Shown here one piece after another: positions 1 through 14,234 of a stretch of DNA of 64,000 nt. Numbering within the stretch: position 1 is the stretch's first letter; each line of letters opens with the position of its first letter. The notes beneath the pieces were generated by a model. The model was not told the origin of the DNA and did no database searches. It saw nothing but the letters and a program-made list of their open reading frames with translations. The stretch is from Physella acuta (lineage: Eukaryota; Mollusca; Gastropoda; Physidae): the NCBI RefSeq assembly GCF_028476545.1, contig NW_026733199.1:1-64000 (forward strand), in the 5' to 3' direction. The position numbers and the translations under genes are program-made.

Positions 1-440
1 CTTTTTTTCCTAGCAAAAACTGTGACTTTTTTTTCTGTGTTTTTTTTTCCTGTGACTTTTTTTCCGTTTACCGGGGTGGGGAGGAGAGACTAGCAGAAAC
101 ATGTGACGTATGCATTAACCCCCACGTATGCTGCTGGTGTGTTCCAGTAACGACATCAAAGGCTCCTGCGGTCATGTCTTGTCAGATGTATTTATTGTGT
201 TGGGGGGGGGGGGGGCTCTGAAGTTTTTGTGGATTTGTTTATATGCGGAATGCTTGTTTCTTTAACAGTACAGTACATGTTTGCGTGTTTGCATGTATGT
301 GTGTGTCTGGGTGCGCGTGTGTCTGTGAGTCTGTGTTCTTTAGTGTATTCGTGTGTGTGCTCGTGTTTGCGTGTTTTCATTCGTGTGTTTCTGTTCTCGT
401 TACGGCATGTCTTCTTCTACTTTTCTAGTTCCCTACCGCT

Positions 441-657
441 AAAGTTCCCCATTACTACGTAAGTTTCCCCCTCCTACACAAGTTCCCCCTCCTACACAAG
501 TTCCCCCTCCTACACAAGTTCCCCCTCCTACACCAGTTCCCCCTCCTACACAAGTTCCCCCTCCTACACAAGTTCCCCCTCCTACACAAGTTCCCCCTCC
601 TACACAAGTTCCCCATCGAAGTTCCCCACTAAAGTTCCCCAATACTACACAAGTTTC
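441..657. repeat. 18-bp minisatellite
   Basis: Tandem copies of an 18-bp unit (TACACAAGTTCCCCCTCC). About eight are near-perfect between 467 and 611, and degenerate copies flank them on both sides. The unit length is a multiple of three, so a long low-complexity frame is open on the minus strand; I do not regard it as a gene. Confidence 0.85.
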
Positions 658-1065
658 CAACTACTATAAACATAGATTCCTGCTACTTCGCTCGCACTAT
701 CCCATTATCCCACGAATATCTGGTTCCCTACTCCACAAAAAGTTCCCTACAACACTGAATGTTCCCACTACTACAACAATAGTACAACAATATTCTCAAA
801 CTTCCCATCTACAATACCGGTTCTCCGCCCCACCCTCTACCAACGAGCTGTGTACAGAAGAGACCATAACAGATTACCACAGAAGAGACCACTAACACAC
901 TACCACAGTCCCTGTTATCTACTACGGCTTGTTATATGACCTTGTCTCTGGTGACCTTTAAATCCACGCAATGGGCCCATTTGGGCAGAAGTACTTAATG
1001 ATGGGCGTAGCTCTCTCCCTACATACTAATGCTGTAATCACTCACTAGATAGCTGCATTCATCTT

Positions 1066-1068
<3 letters not shown>

Positions 1069-1152
<84 letters not shown>
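1069..1152. repeat. (TA)n microsatellite
   Basis: An almost uninterrupted run of TA dinucleotides of about 80 bp. Confidence 0.95.
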
Positions 1153-1154
<2 letters not shown>

Positions 1155-1739
1155 GTATATATGTGTATATTTTATACATTTAAAAACAATGGAGAGAGAA
1201 AGAGAGAGAGAGTGATGTAACTTTAAGTTAATTGCCTTTAGCAGTTTTATCTTTCAGACACTCAATACATTTCTATTATATGTGGCTGGGGCTCTGGGTC
1301 GAATCGATTACACGGTGGCGCTATAAATTTCCCAGCCTGTATTTGTAATCGTAATTACATTTACCGCGGTGCGATACCAAGTCAACAGTTGCGTGAGAGT
1401 AATCGAGGTTATTTACGATACTCTATGTAGACCTAGGTTGGTACTGACAATAGATTACCTCAACTTCCCTACCCCCACACACATACTTCCTCACCCCCCC
1501 CCCCACACACACAATCTAATCTACATAGTGGCTATCACTCTCCCCTCTGTAACCTATCAGTTCTTGTCATTTTGTCCAAAAAAACATTTTTTTTTTTAAA
1601 TCGATATTTTCCTTAGTTAGAATTTCCGCTACATAGTCGTGACACCCTTTCATCCCCCAACCCCATTTTACCATCCATCTCCCTCATCCACCCTCCACAC
1701 TCACACAACAAAACTAAGCCTTAATTTCATCCCCCCTGC

Positions 1740-2225
1740 CCTCAACCCACCATACTTTCTCACCCCCCCCCCCCCTGCGTGCTGACGATCAGTTAGATAC
1801 ATGATTTCTCAACCCCCCCTTCCCCCATATAAACACACCACACACAACCCACTGTCTACCAACTCACCATACCTTCTCACCCCCCCCCTCCTGTGTGCCG
1901 CCGATCAGTTAGATACATGATTTCTCTACCCCCCTCCCCCCCTCCCCCATATAAACACACCACACATAACAACACCCTATACAACCCTAATTCCCCCTGT
2001 CTAACAACTCACCACATTCTCACCCCCCCCTCCCCCAACCCCCACCCCCGTGTGCCACCGATCAGTTAGATACATGATTTCTCAACCCCCCCCCCATATA
2101 AACACACCACACGCAACAACACCCTATACAACCCTAATTCGCCCTGTCTACCAACTCACCATACATTCTCAGACCCCCCCCCCACTCCCCCACCCCCGCC
2201 TCGCCGATCAGTTAGACCCTTGATT
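1740..2225. repeat. four-copy tandem array, units over 100 bp
   Basis: About four copies of a unit with three recognisable blocks: a poly-C run, the block GATCAGTTAGATACATGATT, and an ATATAAACACACCACAC block followed by a block ending near ACCAACTCACCATAC. Unit length varies because the poly-C runs differ in length. Confidence 0.8.
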
Positions 2226-4539
2226 TCTCTAGTGCCCACCGCGTGATAAAAAGCCCACGTTAGCATGCAGTCCCTTGAGGAAATATCCCCCCACTATCTG
2301 GAGTGCTGTTCCTCTAATTGACTTGGCTCAACACTTTTGATGTCTGAAGATTTCTCTTGGTGTGTTGAGGTGCGGGGCGCCTGGTCTTACCTAGCATTAA
2401 CACAGAGGTCACCGTCGCACTCGTCCGTCAAAAGTTCACAAATCCATGCATGCTCAAGTTTTAATTCCTGACTCACATACACAAAACATTCCCAGACTTT
2501 TAATTCCTTCAGCTCATCTTACACGGACTACCACATCGACCTTGAACACCATAGCCTTTTATACATCCATCCACTCATACACCAATTCCTGAATCACACG
2601 CCCGTTTCCAAAAAATCTTTTCTGACAATTCATACGGTTAGCCCCTACTACCCCCCCCCTCCCCGCTGATTTTTCTCTCGTTTAAGGTCAAAACTCATCC
2701 CTGCGTGATTTTTTTTTCCAATTAACCTGTTTCTTAAAACCCCTTTTTATATTAAACAATTATCCATACTGACGCTGTTTCCGCAAATAATAATTGTCTA
2801 CTAAAACCCATATCATAACCCACATCCCTCTACCCCTATCGTAACCCTAACCCCAGTATCGGTTCCCCACCCCCATACACTAGGGCGAGTAGCCTACCCC
2901 GACGTGCACGTATTTTACCCTCCTACCAACCCCCCCCCCCCTTAAGACCTGTATAAAAACTGACCAACGCATGCAGCTTGACCACACCCACACCCTCCAT
3001 TCCCCCCCCCCCCCCCGGCTAACACAATTAGCAACCACACTCCCTTATTTAACGTTACAAAACTGTTTCATCTCTTGCTAATTACCTCGCCGCGTAATTA
3101 AAAAACAATTTTTATGATTAGCCTCAAAGAACCGCTTCAATCGCGATTTGTTTTTTACTCTTTCTTGCGGGCAGGAAACATAAAAATATCTCAAACCACA
3201 GGCTATGTTCGACGTCATGGTTGTATAAAAATATCTCGGTGTTTGAAGACTTCGAGCTATTGTATTTAGTTTATTCCTTTATTCTTAAGTTTCGTTTGTA
3301 TCTTGTCACATAACAAACTTCTCGGTTATAAGCGGACTGTCAGGCTGTTACTTAAGGCCAAAGGACACCCCCCCCCCCCCGTCCTCACTAAGAAATTAAT
3401 GTAGAAAAAGATGTTTTTTTTTAAATATATCTTAAAGCCTCAAATTTCGAACTGTATTTTCGAGATAGAAAAAAAATCAATGCCCGTTGGCTCTCTCCGT
3501 GTTGGTGGCCCTTGGGCAGTTTGCCAATGCGGAAGTTCAAATACAAAATTTAGTTATATTAATTATTTGCCGAGTTTTTATATGTTTAAAAAAGATTTGA
3601 TTTTTCGACATGTATTTTCCAGACAAATAGCAAGACTATACATTTTAGGATTAAAGATTTTTTAAATATCTTTACTAGTTGAATGTATCCTTGGTCGAAC
3701 CTTGATATCTTTAGATATGCATTCCTTTCAGTTTTAATGTAGCAGTTACTGTAGACTCGTAAGAAAGCTGATTAAATGACTGCTTAATACACATAGATAT
3801 GTATGTGTAGTTTATTCTGAGAAAGTGAATCTTCTTTAAGTCTTTTGAAAAACTATTCATGAAATAAGCATCGCAAATTTAAAAAAAAAAAAAAAAAAAT
3901 GGTCGAAAAAAAAATGAGCGAACAGACGTGGGCTCGCATTAAAATCTACAGGCTGGGACAATCGATCTGATTGGCTGATCGTTTCGGCTGGTGAGGATAT
4001 TTATTTTTTTTTGGGGGGGGGGGGGGGGGGGGGGGGGCTACGGGGGGAGGGGATCACTGTCTGGAAGGTTGGGAGAAGTGGATTATATGAAATTAACTGC
4101 ATGCGCTGGTAACATGGCAGGGGGTATAAAAATAACAATAGCCTGACGTTGTCAAAATGTGCACGGCATGACCTAGCTTAAAGTAATGTAAAGCCAGGCC
4201 GTGGCACAGGGGCGGAACTACAGTGCCGCCAGACCCCGCAATGCGGGGGGGGGCCCAGACCAATTGGGGGCCCAAAAATCCTGGCTAAATTATTTAAAAT
4301 TATTTAAAAATAAAATAAAAAAAATAGGTGGAGGTCGAGTTATCTTTCTTCTACAGTTACAAACAAACACGATAGTCGGCAAACGTCTTTGAGAAAAAAT
4401 GCACTGACTATAGCTCGAGAGACCGCCAGACATATAGACAACTTCAAAGACGAAGCATCTGAAATTTGACTGTGCCGGTACGCTTTGAAATCGGGCTGGG
4501 GAAATGTTGCGGCGAGGCGACTATCCTGGTCTTCTAGAC

Positions 4540-4755
4540 CAGGGGTCTCCAAATACGGCCCGCGGGCCGGACGCGGCCCGCGATGTCCTCTTATCCGGCC
4601 CGCGGAGATCTTTTTGTCCACAGAAAAACCGTTTTTTTGCTGATGGCTTAGGAACTTTGCCCAGAAAATCAAAGACATGCCTGGAAGAAACTGGCCCCTG
4701 AACTGAAATTTTATAGTTAATGCGGCCCTCGGACAGAAAAGTTTGGAGACCCATG
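4540..4755. mobile_element. hAT MITE nested in the 4207-5723 element
   Basis: A 216-bp element with terminal inverted repeats CAGGGGTCTCCAAA (left) and CATGGGTCTCCAAA (right end, read inward), flanked by the perfect 8-bp duplication TTCTAGAC (4532-4539, 4756-4763). The interior is rich in CGGCCCGCGGGCC-type sequence. It inserted after the surrounding hAT-like element. Confidence 0.85.
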
Positions 4756-5319
4756 TTCTAGACGATCGGAAAAAGTCGGCACTATTGATGTAGATGTTTA
4801 TCGGCGCTTTCTTGTCCCCTTCCCTTCCCAACTCTCTCCCCCCCTCCCCCACCCCTCACTAGGAATAAGTCTCGCTACTACACTCGATGACTAAATCTAA
4901 TTAGGTGTCGCACCAATGTTTCTTCCAGGGTAGACTGTTTTCGGGGGAGGGGAGGGGGAGCTCTGCCGGAAGAAAACAATGTGTCACACCCATCACCCGT
5001 GCAGTAATGTAACCGGTAGCTCCAAGAGCCCCGTGACTCCCCTGACACCTGGGCCGTCGCCGAGGGATTTACAGCATGCCTTGGCGTGTCTAGTTGGTAG
5101 TGTGGACAAACCCGCGCCCTAAGATCCAAGAAATGAACTGCCGACATTGTTAACATTTAATTCAACTTCTGGAAAACAGGGCACACGGTTAGTAACGTTT
5201 TGATGAAAGCCTCAGTTTAGTGTGTTGGACTAGATTTAGAAAGGGGCCAGCTCGTGTGTTGGAAAACCTCTGATTTATTCGTGTACCAGATGGAATTTTT
5301 TTAAAATTGAGAATGAACC

Positions 5320-5660
<341 letters not shown>

Positions 5661-5731
5661 GCATATATGGGGGGCCCAAAAAAATATTTGCGGGGTGGCC
5701 CATTTTTTCTAGTTCCGCCACTGCCGTGGCA

Positions 5732-6793
5732 TGATCTAGTATTGAAAAACTAAATAAATTCCAGTCATAAATCAATGGTGTCAAGTATGTAGAACATGAC
5801 ACCTCTATGGGGGGTGTCGGAAAGGTGTCTGGCAATTACTGAACACTTAGGTTAAACTTGTGGGTTAATCACGGTCTTGTTTAACGCTCATTTATGATTC
5901 CGCTAAACCTGGATACCTTCAGCGTTAAAATCAATACTTGGTTTTTCCCTAAACCCAGATTTTAAAAAAAAACAGCAGAAACAAAAGAGTTCCAATGTTA
6001 GAGCACTACACTACCTAGTTGTACGCTCGCTACGTCATAGACCCCGCGCAACCAAACACTTCCGTTCAGCTAAAAATTGTTGTGATGTAGGCCTAGACTA
6101 TTCTAGACGCCTTGTTATGTTTATTTTGGGGTGTTCCTTTATAAAAAAAAATATACCTCAAAAGTATTATGGACTTGATTTAGTAGACATATGTTTCACA
6201 TAACATTATAGACTTCAGAACATGGATATGTACATACAGCATTATGTAATCACAGTATCGGATACATAAATATGCTGAATAGGTTGTTTGTTCGTTGTTT
6301 TTTTTTTTTTTTTTTTTTTGTTGTTTTTTTTTTACAGTAGTAAACTGTATAGAAACTCTACATAGCTTATTAAGTTGAAATTTAATCTATTCCGTCAAAG
6401 TTTCTAAAATTACTAAATCACTAGTTCAGTTGCATACAACGTCAAAACGATCTGACCGTCTGTACAACGTAGCACTGTTTTACCTCAAAACAATGCCTAT
6501 GTTATTTAACACACAGTTTTTGGCATTGTCTCAAAAAGGAACAGAGACAAATAGAAGCAGACAGACGGAGAGAGGGGGGGGGGGAGGGAGAATAAGAGAG
6601 ACAGGGAGGGATGGAAAGAGGAGGAAAAGGGAGAGACGGTGAGAGATAGAGGACAGTGAGGTATGGAGAGTGGTAGGGGAGGGATTAAAGGACAAAGAGA
6701 TGGACGGAGAAGAAGAACTGTAGAACAGAGAAAAAATGCTTGGAAAAGGGCAAGCGGTACACAAATATTCCTGGCTTAATTATTTTAAAGAAA

Positions 6794-6829
<36 letters not shown>

Positions 6830-7060
6830 TTTTGGAAACTGTTTATCTCCCCATTTTGACGTGCAGTAAAAGACGAGTATCAGCCCCTGTCGAGGCCTGA
6901 ATATTTCCAGGCAAGTGTCACACCTACAGCCCCCGTCTCATGTGTCAGACCTGCGTTTGTTTTTCTACTGACGTCAACAAACTGACGGTTGAATAATTGA
7001 AACATCGGCCTCTTGCCCTGTTAGTGGCTTAGGGGCTGACTCTGACAGACCTCGGGGGTT
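5732..7060. other. no gene recognised
   Basis: Ordinary AT-rich sequence with poly-T runs (6298-6319, 6796-6826) and a purine-rich GA tract (6555-6720). I see no coding exon, RNA gene or element end. Confidence 0.5.
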
Positions 7061-7061
7061 C

Positions 7062-7430
7062 TCACGTTGTGGCCAGAATTGGTGGCCATTCAAACTGTGG
7101 CCAGAATTGGTGGCCATCAAACTGTGGCCAGAATTGGTGGCCATCAAACTGTGGCCAAACTTTGTGGCCCTCAAACTGTGGCCAAATTTTGTGGCCCTCA
7201 AAGTGTGGCCAAAATTTGTGGCCCCCAAACTGTGATCAAAATTTTTTGGCCCTCAAACTGTGGCCAAAATGGTGTGGCCCCCCAAACTTTGGCCAAAATT
7301 TGTGGCCCTTAAACTGTGGTCAAAATTTGTGGCCCTCAAGTTGTGGTTAGAATTTGTGGTCCTATAACTATGGCCATATTTACTGGCCCTCAAATTGTGG
7401 CCACATTCTTTGGTCCGCACACTGTTGCCA
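7062..7430. repeat. 27-bp minisatellite
   Basis: About 13-14 diverged copies of a unit built on GTGGCCAAAATTTGTGGCCC plus TCAAACT. The first four copies are the most alike, and divergence rises to the right. Confidence 0.85.
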
Positions 7431-8771
7431 GATTATGATCTGGCATTATGCTTAAACAACCTGCCGCTTTTTACACCAAGCTTTTCATATCTAAACAAAT
7501 AACAAATGAATAAAACACTGCAAGAAAACACTTAAATATGTTTCGACATGTTGTCGTCGTCAGATAAATCGATACTTTTTAATATTATAACATAACCGAG
7601 CAGAAAAATATACATTAAATCAAATATTATTTGAGCAATTTGTGTGATTATCTAAATAAAAAATGCTGAGTTTAGAGGAAGTCCTTACCCCTTAGAGGTC
7701 GAGGTCACCAAGATACATGTAAAAACTGTCATGCAATTTAAAATTCCAGCAAAACAAACACATTTAATGACGCACTTCGGCTTCGTGAAATCAACAGTCA
7801 AGAAATCAATGAAACAAATTTAAAATCGTTTTCTTATTTCTCTTTTTCAAATATAATGTCATGTTTAATTATTTTTTTTAAAATTGTGTTTCAATAATTA
7901 TTTTTGGGGTATGATTATTTTTATAACTTCCTTTTTGAATAGTTATTTAAATTAGAAGTAAAAATAGTATCCGTATTAAAATATTTTAAAGTTTTGGCCA
8001 TTTCATTTCAAAATGGTCGTGTTATTATTTAAACGGGCCACATCTTTACAAAGTTTAGAACCTCTGACGTTGAGAACAGACGTGTAGCCTGGCCAAGATG
8101 GAGGGCGAGAGTGTGAACAAGTTGCCAGGTTGGATATAAACAAAACAATTCCCGATCACATGGTTTGCCAGGTGCCACTTCCCCCCCCCCCCCCCCCCCC
8201 CCCCCCCCAGTTGGTAGTTGTGATATGGAGGGGAGAAGTTGCCAGTTAAAGCTAGAAGCATCATGCGCACACACGTCTTTGGTGATTTTACAAAATAAAT
8301 TTGAAAATTAAAAAAAAAAATAAAAAATACACAATTAATGAAAGTCTTTTTTTTTTTTAAAATTTGTTCTCTGGCGAAACACTACTTGTGTATCGATCTA
8401 AATTGTGTTTGAGGTTGTTAATTGATCATTATGTTGATTGAATTAATCTAACAAAAATTTGTAGTGAATGATGTTTCTTGACATTCGAACACTTGACATC
8501 AGCACTGCTAGAGAGTATTGGTACTATCGATGTCCGATAATAGACTCGTCCGAAAATAGGTGAGCTAATGTGTTGGTAGTAATGTAATCCCAAGTTTAGA
8601 GTTAGGGTCAGAAATTAGGGTTAGAGCTATGGTAGGATTCAGGTTTGGATTAGAGATAGGGTTACATTAGATATTATCAACTCAGACTTGTATTTAGTTA
8701 ATCACCATTAATCTAGCTCCCCTTTTTAAAGAAGAACCCATTTTTGTCATAATTGGGCACTCGTGTATAAC
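7431..8771. other. no gene recognised
   Basis: AT-rich sequence with a poly-C tract of about 29 bases (8180-8208). No exon, RNA or bounded element was found. Confidence 0.5.
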
Positions 8772-8779
8772 ACATACCC

Positions 8780-8935
8780 CAACGTTCCCTCTAAGGGGAT
8801 AAAGCTATTGTGTAATTTGTGTGCGCGGTGTTTTTACAAGTCTTGAACTAAGATATACATGTCTACAAATTTACTGCGCGGCAGTGTCAAAACTACTGCG
8901 CGGCCGCGCAACCGCGCACCTTAGAGGGAACATTG
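8780..8935. mobile_element. hAT MITE
   Basis: A 156-bp element with terminal inverted repeats CAACGTTCCCTCTAAGG and CAATGTTCCCTCTAAGG (right end, read inward), flanked by the perfect 8-bp duplication ACATACCC (8772-8779, 8936-8943). The interior has GTGCGCGG and TGCGCGGCCGCGCA blocks. TIRs of this type recur in hAT MITEs of many animals. Confidence 0.85.
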
Positions 8936-9349
8936 ACATACCCTCTTTTTTTTTAACGTGGAATCATCTAGAAAGTTGTGTCTGTTAGGCCAAAGTTCGT
9001 CTGTTGCTTGATTGACCAGTTCCCCCCCCCCCCTGTAATTTAGACAATTGAGCTCTCCCGTCTGCTTTGTTTTTTTCCATAGCGTGCCGCCTTGATTGCT
9101 ACCATCAGCCGTCTTATGTCGTCTACCTCCCCCAGCCTTCCACCCCCGTCTCCCCCCGTCCAGATGGATCCGTCCATAATCCCGTCAACCGAGGGGATAT
9201 AATTGGCTATTTGGATGGGCCCAAACAGCAACTTTACACACCAGCGTGTTTACTTTCCCCCAGCGAACGAGAACTCTAATGCGGGGATAATGAATTGTGG
9301 ACAACACAATGTTTTTACCTTGCTGTGTTTTTTTTCTTTTGTTTTTTAA

Positions 9350-9655
9350 ACAAACATTCACAGCATTGTTCTAAACCTAGAATCTATATCTACTTTGCCA
9401 AGCATTGTTCTAAACCTATATCTACTTTGCCAAGCATTGTTCTAAACCTATATCTACTTTGCCAAGCATTGTTCTAAACCTATATCTACTTTGCCAAGCA
9501 TTGTTCTAAACCTATATCTACTTTGCCAAGCATTGTTCTAAACCTATATCTACTTCGCCCAGCATTGTTCTAAACCTAAATCTACTTTGCCCAGCATTGT
9601 TCTAAAACTATCTCTACTGTGGCCAACATTGTTCTGAACCTATATCTACTTTGCC
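9350..9655. repeat. 32-bp minisatellite
   Basis: About nine copies of a unit built on GCCAAGCATTGTTCTAAACC plus TATATCTACTTT. The middle copies are identical and the end copies diverged. Confidence 0.9.
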
Positions 9656-9801
9656 TGAAAATTTTCCGTTGAAACATAAATCTCTAATGTGTTTTTTTTT
9701 TAAAACAGTAGGCTCTTAATGTTGCAGACCGTTGCTACATAAAAGGAAAATTTCATGTCCATTTCGATGATTAGTTCAGTTTGAACCTATTTAGTCGCTG
9801 T

Positions 9802-9986
9802 TAGTGTTTCTTCCAGACTTTTTTCTCCGGGGGGGGGGGGGGGGGGCGGTAGACTTTCTTCGGGGGGTGGGAGGCAGACACTGTTAAAAGTATATATTTT
9901 CTATATAAATTATATAAATTGTATTTCGTCCAGGGGGTGAAGGGCGGTAGACTTTTTTCCCGAAGACATGCCTGGAAGAAACTCTG
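9802..9986. mobile_element. hAT-like MITE (TTTCTTCCAG family)
   Basis: A 185-bp element opening TAGTGTTTCTTCCAG and closing CTGGAAGAAACTCTG. The flanking 8-mers are GTCGCTGT (9794-9801) and GTCGCGGT (9987-9994), 7 of 8 identical. The G-rich interior contains CGGTAGACTTT twice. A related copy lies at 48396-48607, with fragments near 4915, 29520-29665 and 50255. Confidence 0.7.
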
Positions 9987-9994
9987 GTCGCGGT

Positions 9995-11274
9995 GTACTT
10001 ACATTCATCTTACAACGTAGATCCATTTGGACGTATACGTCTGCTAGATGAACCAAGAGATGTACAAAAACAATATAGTATAGAAACCAGGGTTAATTTT
10101 TTTTCCTGATTGTTTTAAATGTCGTTTGTCTTTGGCGCGTGCCAAAGAAAAATCAACTTTTGTTTTAAGTGATGAGGGTTAAGGTGGTGTATAAATAAAA
10201 TAGTCGTGTTTTTTTTAATTGTCTAGTGTATCGTCTGATCCATGTTTAATTTAGAACCAGCAGCTTTTCGTTGTACACACAAGTGTCATCTTTAAAAGTT
10301 GTACGGCCTACATTACAGCTTCCCTCCTCAACCACACACCACACACACACACGCTGACATACGTTTACACACACGCTCTCTCTCTCACACACACACACAC
10401 TGTGCCTCACTTCAAATGTTTGACTTGAATTCAAGTGTCCCCCACTAAAGATGCGTGGCCTACTTTCATGACCTACCCATCGCCCATTGACCTACAAATA
10501 CAAACAGTGTGTGACCTATATTTCGTGTATACCACTAAATCAATATGACATACAAACTTGTTTTTGTTGTTGTATTATTTTACATGTTTTATGCTTTAGT
10601 ACATAACATCATCTGTCACATTATTAAAAAAAAACTTAATCGCACGTAATATAAGGCTAAACCCACTAATGCCACCTCTTTCTACCAGAAAAATCCGTCA
10701 ATATACGGTTGACTTACCATGAAAAAAAAATGTACCTAAAGACAAATCAAAGAAACTCTACACGTGTTTTATAATCGATCAGCTTTGATGCAAACTCGTC
10801 TCCAACGGGCGGAAATGTCTAGCTTTTTCTAATGCGTGGTGGAGTGGTTCTTAACTTATGAATCGCCTACCCTAGATTTATTTTGTATCCGATTTTTGGT
10901 GAAACAATGATGTATATGATGTGCTCTGTGCTGTTTACAAGCGAAACCGGACCAAAAGTTTGCTTGGCAATAAACATGATCTAAAACTTGACCCTACAAA
11001 CACAACAGAGAGTAAGACACCGATCTAATTGTGCATAGTCCTACCACGTGTGGTATAGGTACATGTTACTATAGTTTACAACAATGATACATCAACATGA
11101 TTTATGAGCATAATCATTGGTTCAGGGATAGAGTTGACCTTTTCAAGCCTGAGTTGTTTTTGTTCATGTCCGTGGTATAGTGGGGGTCGTCACACAGTTC
11201 TTGTAGCATCTTAATTTCATATTTTCCCGTTGTGCCTACATAGGGCAGAGTTCTTCTGGTCAATGTCGTCGGCG
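9995..11274. other. no gene recognised
   Basis: AT-rich sequence with a CA/CT-rich patch (10330-10400). Nothing codes convincingly on either strand. Confidence 0.5.
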
Positions 11275-11434
11275 TACAAGGGGATGGTGTGGTCAGCACT
11301 ATGCCTTTGTTTCCCTAGCCTGAGCTAGGTACGCATTAGAGTGGAGTAGACTCCAGGACGTCCTACAGACTCGAACGCGGGATTCGAACTCGAGACTTTA
11401 GTAGTCGTAATCTCTACTATTCGACCACGTCGTC
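11275..11434 (-). mobile_element. tRNA-derived SINE, family A
   Basis: The minus strand reads as a tRNA-like head (B-box-like GAGTTCGAATCCCGCGTTCG near 11385) followed by the family body, which ends with a block equivalent to GCATAGTGCTGACCACACCATC. The same body occurs at 14235-14377, 36385-36530, 53048-53265 and 57133-57350. This copy is diverged. Confidence 0.65.
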
Positions 11435-11479
11435 ACCACTGTAGCATCTACAACAACTGCATTGTTGACGACGTGACCG

Positions 11480-11725
11480 AGAACGTGACCGAGAAAACGT
11501 GACATTTGTTAAGCGCGAAACGTGACATTTTTTATCGAGAAAACGTGCCATTTTTCTACCTAGAAAACGTGACACTTTTTTAATCGGGAAAACGTGACAT
11601 TTTTTTACCGAGAAAACGTGACATTTTTTTTACCGAGAAAACGTGACACTTTTTGCCGAGAAAACGTGAAATTTTTTACCGAGAAAACGTGATATTTGTT
11701 CAGCGAGATAAGGTTTCGTTTATTT
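11480..11725. repeat. about 25-bp minisatellite
   Basis: Roughly nine copies of a unit built on ACCGAGAAAACGTGACATTT plus a variable T run. Confidence 0.85.
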
Positions 11726-12226
11726 AGAAAGCGTGAGGTAAATCTAACCAGATATCCTAACGTTAACTTAATTTCCGAAAGAAATGATGTAAATGTAATT
11801 AACCTAACTAGTTAGTCACGTGCTTGGTTTCACAAGTCTTACAGGGGAGTACACAGTTGCAAAGGGAGTGAGGGGGAGGGGGGGAGATATAACTGATATA
11901 AATGATTAGCCCACCTGCCGATATGCTTGATTTAAATTTGTTGCGGGCATGCCCTAAGTGGTCATGCGCTAAATGGTCATCAAGTTATGGTTTAATGATT
12001 GGTAGGTTTGATTACACGAGGGGCGTCTTCACACTCAAACGTGTCATCGTTACACATGTGTAAACGATGTTATTGTAACACATCTGTATACCATGTTATC
12101 GTGCATGTGTATGGCATGTTATCATTATACATGGGTATAGCATGTTAACATTATATTTGTGCATAGGATATCACCATTTACTTCAGTAAAGGAAGTTATC
12201 ATTAATATCTGAAGCATGTTATCGTA

Positions 12227-12320
<94 letters not shown>

Positions 12321-14234
12321 GTCATTGTGCATTTGTATAGCATGTTATCTTTATGCATGGGTATACCATGTTAAAATTAAATTTGTGCATAGCATATCAG
12401 CATTACACTTCTTTATAAGAAGTTATCATCAAACCTCTGTATTGGCAGTTATCGGCGCCTATCAAAGGATGTTTACACAATTATAAACATCAATTATCAT
12501 TAACAGAAACGGCCCGTGAACAATCAATGCTATTTAAAGCATTTTTTTTCTGCTCACCATGTGTGTGCATACGGTTGAGCACATGTTCGGGTAATCAAAG
12601 GCTGGATGTGCTCACCAATGAGGGCAAAAGGGGGGCGTGCATAGCTCGCCGATGGTGAGCGAATGAATGAGCTCGTCTTTGTAATTTCCCAATTATTACG
12701 TTTTTATCTTTCAGGCTGATCGGAATATTTTGTTCTATTGTCGACGTCTCTTTTACAATCGTGTCATTTTTTTACGTATTTTTTTAAACACCAATGTTCT
12801 TTGTGTTTAATGAAGTCAAGTGTTATGGGCGTTATAGGAGTTTAATATAAAGTAACATCAGTGTTCAATTTAGGGGGGGGGGCGAAATATATTTACTTTT
12901 ATAGAGACACATGGTCATAAAAACTGTAGTCATATACTATAACACTAGGCGTCCAGGAGCATTAACAAGTCTACAATGTTTGTGTTAGACTAATAAGCCT
13001 AATGGCTGTGCTAGGTATATATTAAGGTATTCATAAGCCTAATAACTATGCTAAATCTACTGGGGTACTAATAAGCCTATCGGTTGTGCTAAACTTAATC
13101 GGGTAATAAATAAGCCTAATGATTGTGCTATGCATATTAAGTACTAATTAACCTTACGGTTGTACTAGGCTTCGTGGGATATACATAATATGCTGAAATG
13201 TTGTCCTTGGTGTACTAAGTAACTTAAAGTTTATCGTAGACGATCTATGGTACTATGGGGTACGGGAGGGACTTAAGCTACTCATTAGCACGCTCGTCCT
13301 TGGCTTTTTAACCTATAGCCAAACCAAGACTTGCCTAACCCCCGTCCCTGTGGTAATCACTGAAGACACCTACTTATCATTCCTAACATTGTTCTCCCAT
13401 TAATTGCCCACAATCAACCTGTATCCTCGTGTATTTGAATGCCCTCACCCACCCCTCGTGTTATCTCAGGGGAGTATAATCCCGCCTACCTATTGTATAT
13501 TCGTTGATATCAGGGTGCGGTTATGGATGGATGGGGGGGGTGACTAGATATGTACATGGAACAATTCTGCACTTTAGCCGACAAGAATAATTGCAGTAAT
13601 GAGTGACCCGGCCAAGTCCCCATTATCCCAATTAAAATGATTCGCCAACAAGGCGCCGTACAGCGGAAAACGCAGGTCATCATGACCTCACGCTCCTTTT
13701 TGAAATACGTGGTCTGTTAACAAAAATAGTTTTTTTGTTTGTTTTTTAAACATGTCGGTTAATTGGTTGAGTATTGTTTTGGAGTCGTCATAAAATGGGT
13801 CGGTAACAGGGGTCAGTTACAGAGGTCAGTTGCAAGGGTCACTTCCATGGATCATTTACATAAATGAGGGCTAGAGCCGTGGTAGGACTTGTGTAGTGAA
13901 TGGGTTTGGGAGCGAGTTAACGTTATCATTAGCAAGTTAAACTAGTTTGTAGTTCTCTCCCCTTGATCTACTTGTATTTCTCCCTCCGAATCTATTTGTT
14001 TTTCTCTTTTAATTTATTTCCCCTAATATATTTGTAGTTCTCTCCCCTAATCTGTTTGTTGTTCTCTCCCCATAATCTATTTGTAATTCTCTCCCTTATC
14101 TCACCCCCCTTTTAAAAAAGCCCATTATTTGCGAAAAAATCCAGCACTATTAAACTGTATAAAAGTTCCCCTTTAAGAACTAACGACCCATCGGTCAGGC
14201 GAAGTAGAGTTTATATGTTTCTAGACCAGTACAT
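11726..14234. other. non-coding; two irregular tandem arrays
   Basis: No gene is recognised. 12020-12430 holds degenerate copies of a block around GCATGTTATCATTATACATG, interrupted by a (CA)n(TA)n tract at 12230-12317. 12965-13165 holds four or five degenerate copies of a roughly 40-bp block around AATAAGCCTAATGGCTGTGC. 13985-14110 repeats a pyrimidine-rich block (TTCTCTCCCCTAATCTATTTG). Confidence 0.6.
12230..12317. repeat. (CA)n(TA)n compound microsatellite
   Basis: A short CA run passes directly into about 65 bp of TA. Confidence 0.95.

Larger units (their letters stand above)
1..4198. other. non-coding, repeat-rich stretch
   Basis: No gene is recognised. The stretch holds poly-T runs at the start, an 18-bp minisatellite (441-657), a TA tract (1069-1152), a tandem array of units over 100 bp (1740-2225), many poly-C runs and a poly-G run near 4012-4037. 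Open frames here are short and follow simple sequence. Confidence 0.6.

Noticed and set aside
9067-9279. Possible exon after TTTTTCCATAG
   Set aside because: The 70-codon frame ends at a stop without a donor and matches no family I know; a chance acceptor-like string is as likely.
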